From assembly GCF_028640845.1 (NCBI RefSeq), contig NC_080540.1, positions 259,766,958 to 259,830,957 on the forward strand: 64,000 bases of DNA. Direction: 5' to 3'. The stretch is from Ahaetulla prasina (taxonomy: Eukaryota; Chordata; Lepidosauria; Squamata; Colubridae). The first letter of the stretch is position 1, and every line of letters begins with the position of its first letter. Under the pieces are notes generated by a model. That model was not told the origin of the DNA. It was given only the letters and a program-made list of their open reading frames with translations, and did not search any database. The position numbers and the translations under genes were made by a program. Shown here piece after piece: positions 1 to 16,268 of the stretch.

Positions 1-123
1 GTCACTGTTGTGCCATATTTTCTCCAATGATTGCCTTTACTGTATTCTATAATATATTAAATGCCTTGGAATTTTTTTTTCTCCTGACTGGTATCAACAA
101 TAGATCACTTTGATCCTCTATAG

Positions 124-258
124 CAGGGGTCTCCAACCTTGGCAACTTTAAGCCTGGTGGACTTCAACTCCCAGAAACCCCCAGCCAGCAAAGCTGGCTG
201 GGGAATTCTGGGAGTTGAAGTCCTCCAGGCTTAAAGTTGCCAAGGTTGGAGACCCCTG
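124..258. mobile_element. Palindromic hAT-type MITE (family 1)
   Basis: A 135-bp element that starts CAGGGGTCTCCAACC and ends with its inverse. The two halves are almost complementary around a centre at AGCAAAGCTGGCT, so the whole element can fold into one long hairpin. It is flanked on both sides by the octamer CTCTATAG (116-123 and 259-266), the 8-bp duplication expected of hAT transposition. It has no coding capacity, so it would have been moved by a transposase in trans. It lies in the PCSK1 intron upstream of the first visible exon. At least six further copies occur in the window. Confidence 0.88.
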
Positions 259-266
259 CTCTATAG

Positions 267-401
267 CAGGGGTGTCAAACTCGCATCGTCACGTCGTCAT
301 CACGTGACATATCGTGACTTTTTCCCCCTTTGCTAAACCAGGTATGGACATGGCCAGCAAGTGATGCATCTGGCCCGCTGGCTCCAAGTTTGACACCCCT
401 G
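267..401. mobile_element. hAT-type MITE (family 2), abutting family 1 copy
   Basis: A second 135-bp element with different terminal inverted repeats (CAGGGGTGTCAAACT and its inverse) and an unrelated interior. It is flanked by CTCTATAG at 259-266 and 402-409, so its left target duplication is also the right duplication of the element at 124-258. A related copy is at 54378-54509. Non-coding. Confidence 0.85.
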
Positions 402-409
402 CTCTATAG

Positions 410-2504
<2,095 letters not shown>

Positions 2505-2780
2505 ATGGGGGAGCAGTGGCTTAGCGGTTAAAGATGCTGAGCTTGTCAGCCGGAAAACTGACAGTCCGGATTCAAGACCCAAGTACTGCACTACGGGGTG
2601 ACTCCCATTACTTGCCCCAGCTCCTGCCCAGTTAGCTGTTAGAAAACATGCAAATGCAAGTAGATAATTATTAAAAAGTCTTTGGACCATGCTGGCTACC
2701 TTGGCTAAGAAACTGAAATGAACACACTATCTAAAGTTGGACACAACTGGACAGGGGAAACCTTTCCCTTTACTTTTAGC
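2505..2780 (+). mobile_element. tRNA-derived SINE, Sauria-like
   Basis: A diverged SINE. The head (GCAGTGGCTTAGCGGTTAAAG, cut here to the A-box region) resembles a tRNA with an internal pol III promoter. The middle contains the ACTCCCATTACTTGCCCCAGCT block shared with the copy at 35812. The tail GGACACAACTGGACAGGGGAAACCTTT is the Bov-B-like 3' end of Sauria-class SINEs. It is not a functional tRNA gene. It lies in a PCSK1 intron. Confidence 0.7.
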
Positions 2781-3770
2781 ATATTAAAACCCAGCAATTG
2801 TATATTTTACTTGGTTTAAGAAGTTATACAAACTTAGCCTATCTTCTTGCATCACCCTTTTTTCTTTCTACTGCCTCTTATTTCTCTTTTGCTGTCATTC
2901 TCTTCTTTCTCTCCTTCGTTGTTTTCCCTGCTCTCTTTTTTATTTTCTTTTTAGTCTTTGGAGAAAATCATTCTCCTATTTTCTCTTTTTCTCAGCCTGT
3001 TCATCTATAAGTTTTGAAGATACATTCAATACACAGATGCTTTTTTTAAAAACAAAAAATCCTTTATGAGGAATACCATGGGACATCAAAATGACGCACC
3101 CGCCATAAACTCTACCCTTTTTATACTCCCTGGTAACATCATGACACCCATATGAAATGGAAGGTCTTGCACTGTGACAACACAATGGGTTCTTCATCAT
3201 TTTGAGCTTCTTGCTCCATCACTGCAGACACAGCTGTCCTGATTCATTTCTGGATTTTGAATTTTCCCTATGAAGTCAAGAGAGGGGTTTGAGAAAAAGT
3301 CTGAAGGTCAGTGTATACGATACACAGACTATTCAGAGCACAATTCTTCATTCTTTCCTCCCAGCATAGCTACATTTGACAGAGATTATACATTATCCAA
3401 AGTAAGGCAAATAAGGAGTCATATTTTCCTAATGAGTGTTATTAATATTTTCTACATGAACAATTCAAAAAAAGGGTTCTTTTATTGCCACTTCTATACT
3501 TGTTATAGTCTATGAACTATCTCACCCAAGCGTTTTAATAAATGAGACATTCTTATAGTAAATATACTTTCATTTATCTTTTTTTTAAGTAGAAATTTCC
3601 AACTAAAATGTTAATAGTCTCCTAGCTCCAGCTTCACAGTATTTTTTATTTTTAGATGGCCTTTTCTTTTTGCATATTCTTGTGTGGTGTATGTATATGT
3701 GATTTTGTTTATAGCTCATCATTCAGAAAGGCAGCTAGTGATGAGCAGGAACAATTAATTTCTGGTGTTA
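2781..3770. other. PCSK1 intron, unassigned part
   Basis: Pyrimidine-rich stretch at 2850-2960 followed by ordinary AT-rich intron. The open frames here are low-complexity and show no domain. Nothing further was recognised. Confidence 0.45.
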
Positions 3771-4805
3771 ACAGAATAACACAGTTGGAAGGGACCTTGG
3801 AGGTCTTCTAGTCTAACCCTCTGCTCATGCAGGAAACCTATTATCAAATTAGACAAATGGTTGTCCAATCTCTTCTTAAAAACCTTCAATGTTGGAGCAC
3901 CAAAAACTTCTGAAGGCAAGTTGTTCTACTGATTAATTGTTCTAAGTGTCAGGAAATTTCTCCTTTCTAGGTTCTAGATTGGTTCTCTCCATCATTAGTT
4001 TCCATCTGTTGCTTCTTGTCCTGCCTTCAGGTGCTTTGGAGAATAGGTTGACCCCTCTTCTTTGTGGCAGCCCCTTAGATATAGGAACATTATTATTATG
4101 TCACCCCTAGTTCTTCTTTTCACTAGACTAGACATATCCAATTCCTGCAATCATTCTTCATGTTTTAGCCTTCAGTCCCCTAATCATTTTTCTAGAGCAG
4201 GGGTGTCCAAATTTGGCAACTTTAAGACTTATGGACTTCAACTCCCAGAATTCTTCAGCCAGCAAAGCAAAGCTGGCTGAGGAATTCTGGGAGTTGAAGT
4301 CCACAAGTCTTAAAGTTGCCAAGTTTGGACACCCCTGTTCTAGAGTGTCTTTTACACTGTGCCAACCAAAGCTGGATGCAGTATTCTAAGTGTGGTCTTA
4401 CCAAGGGATTATAAAGTGGTACTAATGCTTTACATGCTCTTTATTCTGTCCTTCTGTTAATGTAGCCTAGGACTGCATTGGCTTTTTTAGCAGCTATAGC
4501 ACACTTCTGGCTCATATTTAAGTGGACTGTCCACTAGGACTCCAAGATCCCTCTCACAGTTAATACTATTGAGCCAGGTACCACTTACTTTTTTCACCAT
4601 GTTCAAGACTGTCAAGATCCTTCTGTATCTTGAGCCTATCTTCTGGAGTGTTAGCTATTCCTGCCAGCTTGGTGTCATCTGCAAATTTGATGAGTTCCCC
4701 TTCTATCCCCTCATCTAAACCATTGTTGAAGATATTGAAGAGTATGGGCCTAAGACAGAGCCTTGGGATACCCCACTGCCTACTGCCCTCCATCTAGATG
4801 TAGTT
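3771..4805 (-). mobile_element. CR1 LINE fragment, 5' truncated, interrupted by MITE
   Basis: Minus-strand CR1 retrotransposon remnant. The 3' end lies at the left, where the reverse complement reads through the CR1 tail (tagaagacctccaaggtccc). At 4566-4793 the minus strand keeps part of the reverse transcriptase: a degenerate LFNIFNNGLDEGIE block followed by the catalytic-box context KFADDTKLAG. The palmar FADD motif is intact, but the surrounding frame is broken and short. A family 1 hAT MITE (4198-4337) sits inside it, so the CR1 is older than the MITE. A dead element in a PCSK1 intron. Confidence 0.85.
4198..4337. mobile_element. Palindromic hAT-type MITE (family 1)
   Basis: A 140-bp palindromic copy flanked by perfect 8-bp target duplications TTCTAGAG (4190-4197 and 4338-4345). 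It is inserted within the CR1 fragment. The arms are nearly perfect complements, with CAGCAAAGCAAAGCTGG at the apex. Confidence 0.9.
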
Positions 4806-4977
4806 CCATTAAGTACTACACGTTAATTACTGTTAATTACTAGAGAACCAAGAATTATGAAACAACAGGAAAATACAGAGTTAAAGGCTTTACTACTTTA
4901 TTCTATGAAAAGGACATGCACTGAAGCTTAAAAATGCTAGTGCACATGTATTGACTCTTGCTAGTCACACAGATCAT

Positions 4978-5191
4978 CAGTCCCCAACCTTTGCAGTCTG
5001 GCAGCCAGATTGGGGGGCCGGAGAATTTGTGCAAGTTGAACTGTGCATGCATGTGTAGGCCTGTTGTCCTGCTGTTCTCAGCAAGTCAAGCTGCACACGC
5101 ACATGTGTGCACAGGCCGGCAGCATATGTAGCCCAGTCGTGAATAAGCTACAGCCCAATAGTGGGCTATGACCTGGGGATTGGGGACCCTG
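4978..5191. mobile_element. hAT-like MITE with CAGTCCCCAACC ends
   Basis: Element of about 214 bp with inverted ends CAGTCCCCAACCTTT and its inverse GATTGGGGACCCTG. The flanking octamers CAGATCAT and ACATAGAT match only partly, so the duplication is decayed or the ends are slightly misplaced. Interior CpG- and purine/pyrimidine-rich, non-coding. Confidence 0.6.
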
Positions 5192-6242
5192 ACATAGATA
5201 ATGCATTATCACCATTTCTGTTGCAATATAAAGATATGCTAGAATCATTTGTCTTCTCTCTGAGCAATATTGCTTACTTTCCTTTTCTTTTCTTTTCTTT
5301 TTTTTGGTTGGCAGATCATTGGTTAATATATTTTATATTCAACGCAGCAAATGGCCATAAATTAAATAAGTACTGTAGTCAAAGCTTGAGCAGGATTTGG
5401 GCAGAGTGTGAATATCTGAGGTCTATATAGTAAGACTAGGAATAATCCTTTTAAAAGAAATTATCAACGAATAGTGAACACTCCATTTAATTATTCAGTG
5501 CTTTATTAAATGATTGGATTGTGACAGGATAGATGCACCGTATGAAATATATATTAGTATTTCCCAGAAAATTAATTTGTAATGCAGCAAATGTGCAGCT
5601 ATTGTTTATTAGTTCTGTAATTCCTCCAATTCCTTAGGGAGTATAGTTATGTTTCAAAGATTGTCAAGATATCAGCACATTGTTGCTAGGAAAATAACAG
5701 CACTTTAACTTTTCAAGTATTGCATTTTAAAGAGTGAAAAATGATTGGCTTATTGCAAATAATGTATAACTTCATGGATCATGAATTATTCTCCTCATAA
5801 TAATATTTGCATGCCAAGTACTAGAAAGGGGGAATCTCAAACAAAAACAAACTTTTATCAGTGCAGTGAGTTTTACCCCAAGCAGTGAACCCTGAATCTT
5901 CACTTAGAAAAAAGGATTTGGACATCTGAAATAGACCATCCTTAATTTTGGGGGGAGGGTATGAATTAGCCTGAACCCCACAACAAGTTCCTGAAAAAGT
6001 TCCTTCGACATTTTGAAGTGTGCAATGTCTATTTTTATCTTTACCAGCTTAGAGACTGGCCAACTTTTACTGAAGTGAGAAATTCTATCCAGCTCTTGTG
6101 GACTTTTGCACCATTAGATTATAATGCTCCTGCTTTGCCTATTAAAATGTATTGCCTTTCCCACAACAACTCTCTGAGGCTGAACCAGAGGACAGCCAAA
6201 GACCTGAGAAAGGCTAATTTTGTTGGTTTTTGTCCCTTGATG
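5192..6242. other. PCSK1 intron, unassigned part
   Basis: AT-rich intron sequence with a pyrimidine-rich patch near 5277-5305. The open frame at 6018-6362 runs into L2 tail sequence and has no recognisable domain. No feature assigned. Confidence 0.45.
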
Positions 6243-9130
6243 ATAGTTTTATTTTATTTTTATTTATTTTTATTTTATTTGATTTTTATACCGCCCTTCT
6301 CCCGAAGGACTCAGGGCGGTGTACAGGCAGAAGTAAAAAAGACAATACAATGTACAATTTAAAATGTGAATTAAAAAACTTATTATAATTAGCCCGAAAC
6401 TTTAAAATATATAAAAAACTAAAATCCCATTTAAGATTAATATTAAAAATTTAAAAAATTTAAAAAACCAATAAAATTCAATAAAATTCAAGCCAGCCCC
6501 GCGCGAATGAAAAGATGTGTCTTCAGTTCGCGGCGGAAGGTCCGAAGGTCAGGTATTTGGCGTAAACCCGGGGGAAGCTCGTTCCAGAGTGTGGGAGCCC
6601 CCACAGAGAAGGACCTTCCCCTGGGGGCCGCCAGCCGGCATTGCTTGGCGGACGGCACCCTGAGAAGTCCCTCTCTGTGAGAGCGTACGGGTCGGTGGGA
6701 GGCATGAGGTAACAGCAGGCGGTCCCGTAAGTACCCAGGCCCTAAGCCATGGAGCGCTTTAAAGGTCGTAACCAACACCTTAAAGTGCACTCGAAAGGCC
6801 ACAGGCAGCCAGTGCAGTCTGCGCAGGAGCGGTGTTACGTGGGAGCTACGAGTAGCTCCCTCTATCACCCGCGCAGCTGCATTCTGGACTAACTGAAGCC
6901 TCCGAGTGCACCTCAAGGGGAGCCCCATGTAGAGAGCATTACAATAATCCAAGCGAGAGGTAACGAGCGCGTGAGTGACTGTGCACAAGGCATCCCGATC
7001 AAGGAAGGGGCGCAACTGCCGAACCAGGCGAACCTGGTGGAAGGCCTCCTGGAGACGGCGTCAAATGATCTTCAAACGACAGCCGTTCATCCAGGAGGAC
7101 ACCTAAGTTGCGCACCCTATCCTTTGGGGCCAATAACTCGCCTCCAACAGTCAGCTGCGGCTGCAGCTGACTGAATCGGGATGCCGGCATCCACAGCCAC
7201 TCCGTCTTGGAGGGATTAAGCTTGAGCCTGTTTCTCCCCATCCAGACCCGTACGGCTTCCAAACACCGGGACAGCACTTCAACAACTTCATTGGGGTGGC
7301 CCGGGGTGGAAAAGTACAGCTGGGTGTCATCAGCGTACTGCTGGTATCTCACCCAGAAGCCACTGATGATCTCACCCAGCGGCTTCATATAGATGTTGAA
7401 CAGAAGGGGCGAGAGGATCGACCCCTGCGGCACCCCACAAGTGAGGCACCTCGCGGTCGACCTCTGCCCCCCTGTCAACACCGTCTGCGACCGGTCGGAG
7501 AGATAGGAGGAGAACCACCGGAACACGGTCCCTCCCACTCCCAATCCCCCCAACCGGCGCAGCAAGATACCATGGTCGATGGTATCAAAAGCCGCTGAGA
7601 GGTCTAATAGGACCAGGGCAGAGGAATAACCCCTGTCCCTGGCCCTCCAGAGATCATCCACCAATGCGACCAAAGCTGTCTCCGTGCTGTATCCGGGTCG
7701 GAAGCCGGACTGGAACGGGTCTAAATAGACGGATTCATCCAGGTATTGGGGTAGCTGTCACGCCACAGCATTTCTACAACCTTCGCAACAAAGCGAAGGT
7801 TGGAGACTGGACGATAATTACCCAAAATAGCTGGGTCCAAAGAGGGCTTTTGAGGAGGGTCTCACCACCGCCTCTTTCAAGGCGGCAGGAAGACCCTTCC
7901 AACAAGGAAGCATTGATAATCCTCTGAGCCAGCCTCGTGTCACCTCCTGAGTGGCCAGTACCAGCCAGGAAGGACACGGGTCCAGTAAACATGTAGTGGC
8001 GTGAAGCCTCCCCAACAACCTGTCCACGCCCTCGGAGCCACAGGGTCAAACTCATCCCAAACAGACTCAACAAGACGTGCCTCCTCTCCCTCGCTTGATC
8101 ATCCCACCGTCCAGACCATCCCGGAGCTGAGCGATTTTATCGTATAGATAACCACTAAACTCCTCGGCACGCCCCTGCAACGGGTCATCCCGCACCTCCT
8201 GATGAAGGAGGAGCGGTCACCAAACAGGGCGGCCGGGCGGTTATCTGCCGACGCAATGAGGGTGGAGGCGAAGAACGCCGCCTCCTCATTGCCACTAGGT
8301 AGGTCCTAGAATAGGTCCTAACTAGTGTCCGATCAGCTCGAACGGCTGGACCTCCAGGTGCTCTCTAGGCGTCTTCTCCGGCGTTTCATCTCCTCAGCCC
8401 CTCGGAGAACCAAGGGGCCGGACGAGATCTGCGCCGGGTCAGAGGTCGCAAAGGCACGACACGGTCCAAGGCCCCAGCCGCGCCTGTTCCCAGGCCACAA
8501 CTAGTTCCTCAGTCGTGCCGTGGGCCAGATCCTCAGGAAATGGCCCAAGCTCCGCCAGGAACCTCTCGGGTCCATCAGGCGCCTGGGACGGAACCAACGA
8601 ATAGGTTCCGTCTCCCTGCGATGGTGGTGAATGGCGGTTCGGAAGTCTAGGCGAAGGAGGAAATGATCGGTCCATGACATTGGTTCTGTTACTATATCAT
8701 CTAATACCAGATCATTTAACCACTGTCCAGAGATATAAATCAAATCCAGCGTGCCTCCCCATGTGCGTGGGGCCATCATTTACTCGAATCAGGTCCAAGG
8801 CCGTCATGGAAGTTTGAACTCCCGAGCTGCAGTCGATAACAGGCCAGCTGATGGCAGGTTGAAATCCCCCATGACTATAAGTCTGGGGGTCTCAACCGCC
8901 ACAGCGGCGAGTACCTCCAACAGCTCGGGCAGGGCTGTGGTCACGCAGCAAGGAGCCAGGTACGTGATCAACAAGCCCAACTGATTCCTATGGCCCCACC
9001 TCACATAGAGGGATTCACAGCCGGCAATCTGAGGAACAGTGGCCTCCCTCGGCTCTAGATCTTCCTTAATGACAACCGCCACCCCTCCACCCCTACCTTG
9101 GGCCCTCGGCTGATGAAATGCTCGGAAACC
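6243..9130 (-). mobile_element. L2-clade LINE, 5' truncated and frameshifted
   Basis: About 2.9 kb of a non-LTR retrotransposon on the minus strand, inside a PCSK1 intron. The tail at the left has the stem CCGCCCTTCTCCCGAAGG...CAGGGCGG near 6291-6320. Reading leftward from 9082 the minus strand shows an APE-type endonuclease (LIVMGDFNLPS; later SWTDHF), a broken thumb/finger region (8073-7774), and reverse transcriptase at 7673-6999 with DLSAAFDTIDH, GVPQGSILSPLLFNIY and the catalytic YADDTQLY. The C-terminal domain is at 7015-6488 (SRLDYCNALYMGLP, LQLVQNAAARV, LHWLPV). YADDTQLY and the C-terminal LHWLPV block are typical of L2 rather than CR1. Frameshifts separate the pieces, so it is not active. 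GC content is far above that of the flanks. Confidence 0.9.
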
Positions 9131-9596
9131 TTTTCGTTTTCATGTCATATTCTGTGTGAGCTCCTTATTGTGTCCTCATTCCCTTTGTACCCTCAGCTTT
9201 CTGACTGAGATGTTAGCCATTCAAACATTCCAGTCCATTATCTTATTTTTATCATTAGATCTTATCTTAGGATCTCTTTGGATAAATTAAGCTTTTATTC
9301 ATGCAGGGAAAATGTCCTTGCTTACATTGTTCTATGGCTGACCATTCCCTTCAGATCATTCAAAAATATTCTATGATACGTAGATCTACTGCTTACCTTT
9401 AAACCAATGAAATATATGGATCTGTCTGTCAAAATAACATGTTAACTACTATTTTGTTCCAACAAAATAAGGGAGCATCCTTACTTTGATTCTCATGTTT
9501 AGGCTTACTCACAAAGTGAGCATAAAAATTACATCTGGGGGGAAATGCACATATTTTTACTTACAATAATCACCTCTTTTCTTTCATTTCCTTTAG
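9131..9596. other. PCSK1 intron, end, with splice acceptor
   Basis: Unassigned intron sequence ending in a strong polypyrimidine tract (CTTTTCTTTCATTTCCTTTAG) before the next exon. Confidence 0.6.
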
Positions 9597-12023
<2,427 letters not shown>

Positions 12024-12257
12024 TCCTAATCTAACCTGGAGGGATATGCAACATTTAATAGTCTGGACATCTGAATTCGATCCACTGGCCAATAATCCAG
12101 GATGGAAGAAGAACGGAGCTGGACTGATGGTGAACAGCCGATTTGGATTTGGATTACTCAATGCTAAGGCACTGGTAGATTTGGCTGATCCCAAAAGCTG
12201 GAAAGGAGTGCCAGAGAAGAAAGAATGCATAGTTAAGGACAGTGACTTTCAGCCGAG
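12024..12257 (+). CDS. PCSK1: PCSK1 exon (human exon 10 equivalent), end of catalytic domain and start of P domain
   Basis: Completes the split Asn codon and reads [20 protein letters not shown]... through [20 protein letters not shown] to ...[11 protein letters not shown], ending in a split Arg codon (AG|G). NLT is a potential N-glycosylation sequon at the position equivalent to Asn401. The exon spans the end of the subtilisin domain and the beginning of the P domain, which is needed for folding and for the calcium and pH dependence of the enzyme. Acceptor TTTTAACAG, donor AG|GTAAGA. Confidence 0.97.
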
Positions 12258-12949
12258 GTAAGAGCTGACACTTTGGTATTTTGGCTTAGTTTTTAGATGA
12301 ACTTTGATTCAGAAACATATGGAAACCTGTAGCCTTCCCATATAGCATTTTTTTCACTGCTTCAATCTGGCGGTGCTTCTGCTATATAGCTGTGCAGTAA
12401 AAAGCCTTATAGACCTTTATTAAACCATCCTGAAACAGCAATAGTTGCATAGAAAAAGTAAGAAGAGTGGGAAAGGGAACAAATGGGGATTATGGCATAC
12501 ATTTTGCAGTAAAAAGGAACTAGATTCAATCTACCAAAACCACAGATGGCATATAATTGGGTGACAGCCCAGTTAGTCTTCAGCTGGGACCCACTACCAT
12601 CTATATTAATTTTGAGCAGTGTTTCCCTGCAACAGTAAATTATCTTGGTATTTTTCCTCAATAAACCTGAATAGCACTCCAGAGCTTTATGGGAATTTAA
12701 AATTGCTTTGAAGGACTTCTGTCTTAGTAAAAGCAACTTAAAAAAATGTAAAGCAAAACTTTGTACAAAACCAAAACTTTACTTGTTTTTTTACGCTTTT
12801 AATATGTCATTGTACACCGCCCAGAGTCCCTCTGTGAGGGAGATGGCAGTTCTTATATATGGGAAATAAGTAAATAAATAATCTTTGCGGATTTTTAAAA
12901 CTGCATCAGAACTTCATGAAGTAAATTAAGTTTTTAATCATGTTGCCAG
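12258..12949. other. PCSK1 intron with a trace of L2-type 3' end
   Basis: A 0.7-kb intron. At 12813-12850 it has TGTACACCGCCCAGAGTCCC followed by GAGGGAGATGGCAGT, a weak match to the 3' end of the L2-type LINEs and SINEs elsewhere in the window, on the plus strand. The rest is unassigned. Confidence 0.45.
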
Positions 12950-13107
12950 GTTATTAAAATCTAGTGGTGAAGTTACCATTGAAATTCCTACCACAGCTTG
13001 TGAAGGCCAAGAAAATGCCATTAAGTCCTTGGAACATGTACAGTTTGAAGCAACAATTGAATATTCCCGCAGGGGTGACCTTCACGTGACCCTGACTTCC
13101 CCATCAG
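12950..13107 (+). CDS. PCSK1: PCSK1 exon (human exon 11 equivalent), P domain with RGD
   Basis: Reads [20 protein letters not shown] then [19 protein letters not shown] and [13 protein letters not shown]. The RRGDL motif in the P domain is shared by proprotein convertases and is needed for correct folding and sorting in the family. The exon starts with the last base of an Arg codon and ends with the first base of a Gly codon. Acceptor TTGCCAG|G, donor CAG|GTAAGA. Confidence 0.96.
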
Positions 13108-13773
13108 GTAAGATCATAACATTGTCTATTTCTGTACTAGCTAGCATATTTTTTAAGAAATATTTCAACAGATACAAAAATAAAGAATACCTTGAGAAAT
13201 GGAATACCTGCCAATAAGTTAGAATGAAAATAAAGAAAAAATATCCTTAAATTTCAAATAAAATATATATATTCATGAGAACATTTTGGATAGCATGAGT
13301 CAGTCAAATAGCAACTGATGCTATCTAAACCATGCACTTCATTTGCATTATCTAGCCAAATCATGCATCTTTGCCTTATTAAACCCTGCAGCATTTCAGA
13401 AGAAGGCTTCAGCTATTTCTACAGGTTCTCTAAAGTTTTAGATTACCAGTTCAGCATTAATGAATCTATTTTGCCCAGCCCAATGCACTTCATAAACCAG
13501 ACAGGAGGCTGATAGTTCTCAGACTCTGTAGTTCATTAGAACTGGTATTTCTTTTTATTCTGGAGGTAATGTACTATAGTGAAGATTATTGACTGTTGAC
13601 ATCCCTTTTCCCTGGGATTTGTTTCATCTTTTTATAAGCGTAATCAGATGGTCTTATTTTATTTGGTGACAGCAAATTCCATAATTTGACTGTTTTTTAT
13701 TGATCCTATTCAATTGGTCTCTGTGCAGTTTGATTCAGTACACTCCTAAAGTACCAATGCCAATACTGTTAGT
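13108..13773. other. PCSK1 intron, 5' part
   Basis: Unassigned AT-rich sequence at the start of a 5.6-kb intron that is otherwise largely transposon-derived. Confidence 0.5.
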
Positions 13774-13837
13774 GAATAGAATAGAATAGAATAGAATAGA
13801 ATAGAATAGAATAGAATAGAATAGAATAGAATAGAAT
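13774..13837. repeat. (AATAG)n microsatellite tail of LINE
   Basis: About a dozen uninterrupted GAATA units directly joined to the 3' end of the minus-strand LINE that follows. The opposite-orientation copy at 42829-44847 ends in the complementary (ATTCT)n, so the microsatellite is the tail of the element rather than an independent expansion. Confidence 0.9.
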
Positions 13838-15176
13838 TTTATTGGCCAAGTGTGATTGGACACACAAGGAATTTGTCTTGGTGCATATGCTCTCAGTGTA
13901 CATAAAAGAAAAGATACGTTCATCAAGGTAAAACATTTACAACACAATTGATGATCAATATATCAATATAAATCATAAGGATTGCCAGCAACAAGTTATA
14001 GTCATACAGTCATAAGTGGAAAGAGATTGGTGATGGGAACTATGAAACGATTAATAGTAGTGCAGATTCAGTAAATAGTCTGACAGTGTTGAGGGGATTA
14101 TTTGTTTAGCAGAGTGATGGCCTTCGGGAAAAAACTGTTCTTGTGTCTAGTTGTTCTGGTGTGCAGTGCTCTATAGCGTCGTTTTGAGGGTAGGAGTTGA
14201 AACAGTTTATGTCCAGGATGCGAGGGATCTGCAAATATTTTCACGGCCCTCTTCTTGATTCTACAGTATACAGGTCCTCAATGGAAGGCAAGTTGGTAGC
14301 AATTATTTTTCTGCAGTTCTAATTATCCTCTGAAGTCTGTGTTTTTCTTGTTGGGTTGCAGAACCGAACCAGACAGTTATAGAGGTGCAAATGACAGACT
14401 CAATAATTCCTCTGTAGAATTGGATCAGCAGCTCCTTGGGCAGTTTGAGCTTACTGAGTTGGCGCAGAAAGAACATTCTTTGTTGTCCTTTTTAATGATG
14501 TTTTGATGTTAGCTGTCCATTTGAGATCTTGCGATATGATAGAACCCAGAAATTTGAAGGTTTCTACTGTTGATACTGTGTTGTCAAGTATTGTGAGAGG
14601 TGGAAGTATGGAAGGGTTTTTCCTAAAGTCTACCACCATTTCTACGGTTTTGAGTGTGTTCAGTTCCAGATTGTTTTGGTTGCACCACAAGGCTAGTCGT
14701 TCGACCTCTCGTCTATATGCGGATTCGTCATTGTCTCGAATGAGACCAATCACTGTTGTGTCATCTGCGAACTTCAGTAGCTTAACAAATGGATCATTGG
14801 AGATGCAGTCATTGGTATACAGAGAGAAGAGAAGTGGGGAGAGCACACAGCCTTGGGGGGGCCCTGTGCTAATTGTACAGGTATTTGATGTGATCTTGCT
14901 TAGCTTCACCTGCTGCTTCCTGTTTGTTAGGAAGCTTGTGATCCACTTACAAGTCTGTTCCGGTACCTGTAGCTGGTTTAGCTTAGTTAGAAGAATGTCT
15001 GGAATGATGGTATTGAATGCTGAACTAAAGTCTACAAAAAGGACCCTTGCATAGGTCTTTGGAGACTCAAGATGTTGTAGGATGTAGTGCAGAGCCAAAT
15101 TAACAGCATCATCTGTTGATCTATTTGCTCGGTATGCAAATTGCAAGGGGTCTAAGAGTGGATTCGTGATGGTTTT

Positions 15177-16268
15177 CAGGTAGGAAAGCACTAGCCTTTC
15201 AAAGGTTTTCATGACTACAGATGTTAGAGCAACTGGTCTGTAGTCATTCAGTTCCTTGATGGTGGGCTTCTTTGGCACTGGGATGATGGTAGAGCGTTTG
15301 AAGCAAGAAGGAACATAGCACATCTCTAGTGATTTATTGAAAATATGGGTGAAGATGGGGGCCAATTGGTCAGCACAGACTTTTAAGCAAGAAGGAGTTA
15401 TCTTGTCTGGGCCTGGAGCTTTTCCTGGCTTTTGTCTGTGAAATAGGTCCTGCACTTCCTTTTCTGTGATCACTAGGGGTTGTGAACCCAATGAAATGGG
15501 GTCAGTTGTAGGAGGCTTGGCTGTTGTTGGTGTGTCTGAGATGGGGTTGTGGAGATAGGTGGCTGTAGTTTCCTTTCAAACCTGCAGTAAAACTCATTCA
15601 GGTCATCTGCCAGCTGTTGATTACCTTCAGCCTGGGAAGGAGGTTTGCCATAGCGGTGATATTTTTAAGAGTTTTCCACATGTTTGCTGGTTCATTTGCT
15701 GAAAATTGATTCTTTAGCTTTTCAGGTAGGAAAGCACTAGCCTTTCAAAGGTTTTCATGACTACAGATGTTAGAGCAACTGGTCTGTAGTCATTCAGTTC
15801 CTTGATGGTGGGCTTCTTGGCACTGGGATGATGGTAGAGCGTTTGAAGCAAGAAGGAACATAGCACATCTCTAGTGATTTATTGAAAATATGGGTGAAGA
15901 TGGGGGCCAATTGGTCAGCACAGACTTTTAAGCAAGAAGGAGTTATCTTGTCTGGGCCTGGAGCTTTTCCTGGCTTTTGTCTGTGAAATAGGTCCTGCAC
16001 TTCCTTTTCTGTGATCACTAGGGGTTGTGAACCCAATGAAATGGGGTCAGTTGTAGGAGGCTTGGCTGTTGTTGGTGTGTCTGAGATGGGGGTTGTGGAG
16101 ATAGGTGGCTGTAGTTTCCTTTCAAACCTGCAGTAAAACTCATTCAGGTCATCTGCCAGTTGTTGATTACCTTCAGCCTGGGAAGGAGGTTTGCCATAGC
16201 CGGTGATATTTTTAAGAGTTTTCCACATGTTTGCTGGTTCATTTGCTGAAAATTGATTCTTTAGCTTT
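15177..16268. repeat. 546-bp tandem duplication inside LINE
   Basis: Two head-to-tail units, 15177-15722 and 15723-16268, begin with CAGGTAGGAAAGCACTAGCC and CAGGTAGG... respectively and run nearly base for base. Differences seen by eye include a T run in CTTCTTTGG versus CTTCTTGG, and the G and C counts in GGTTGTGG and CATAGCGGT. The junction carries the short shared word TTTTCAG. The high identity implies a recent event or an assembly error. Confidence 0.88.

Noticed and set aside
6971..7598. Plus-strand frames across the L2 LINE
   Set aside because: Antisense to L2 reverse transcriptase; no domain of their own.
14503..15054. 183-residue plus-strand frame
   Set aside because: Antisense shadow of the LINE reverse transcriptase on the minus strand; the same shadow recurs at 43561-44157.
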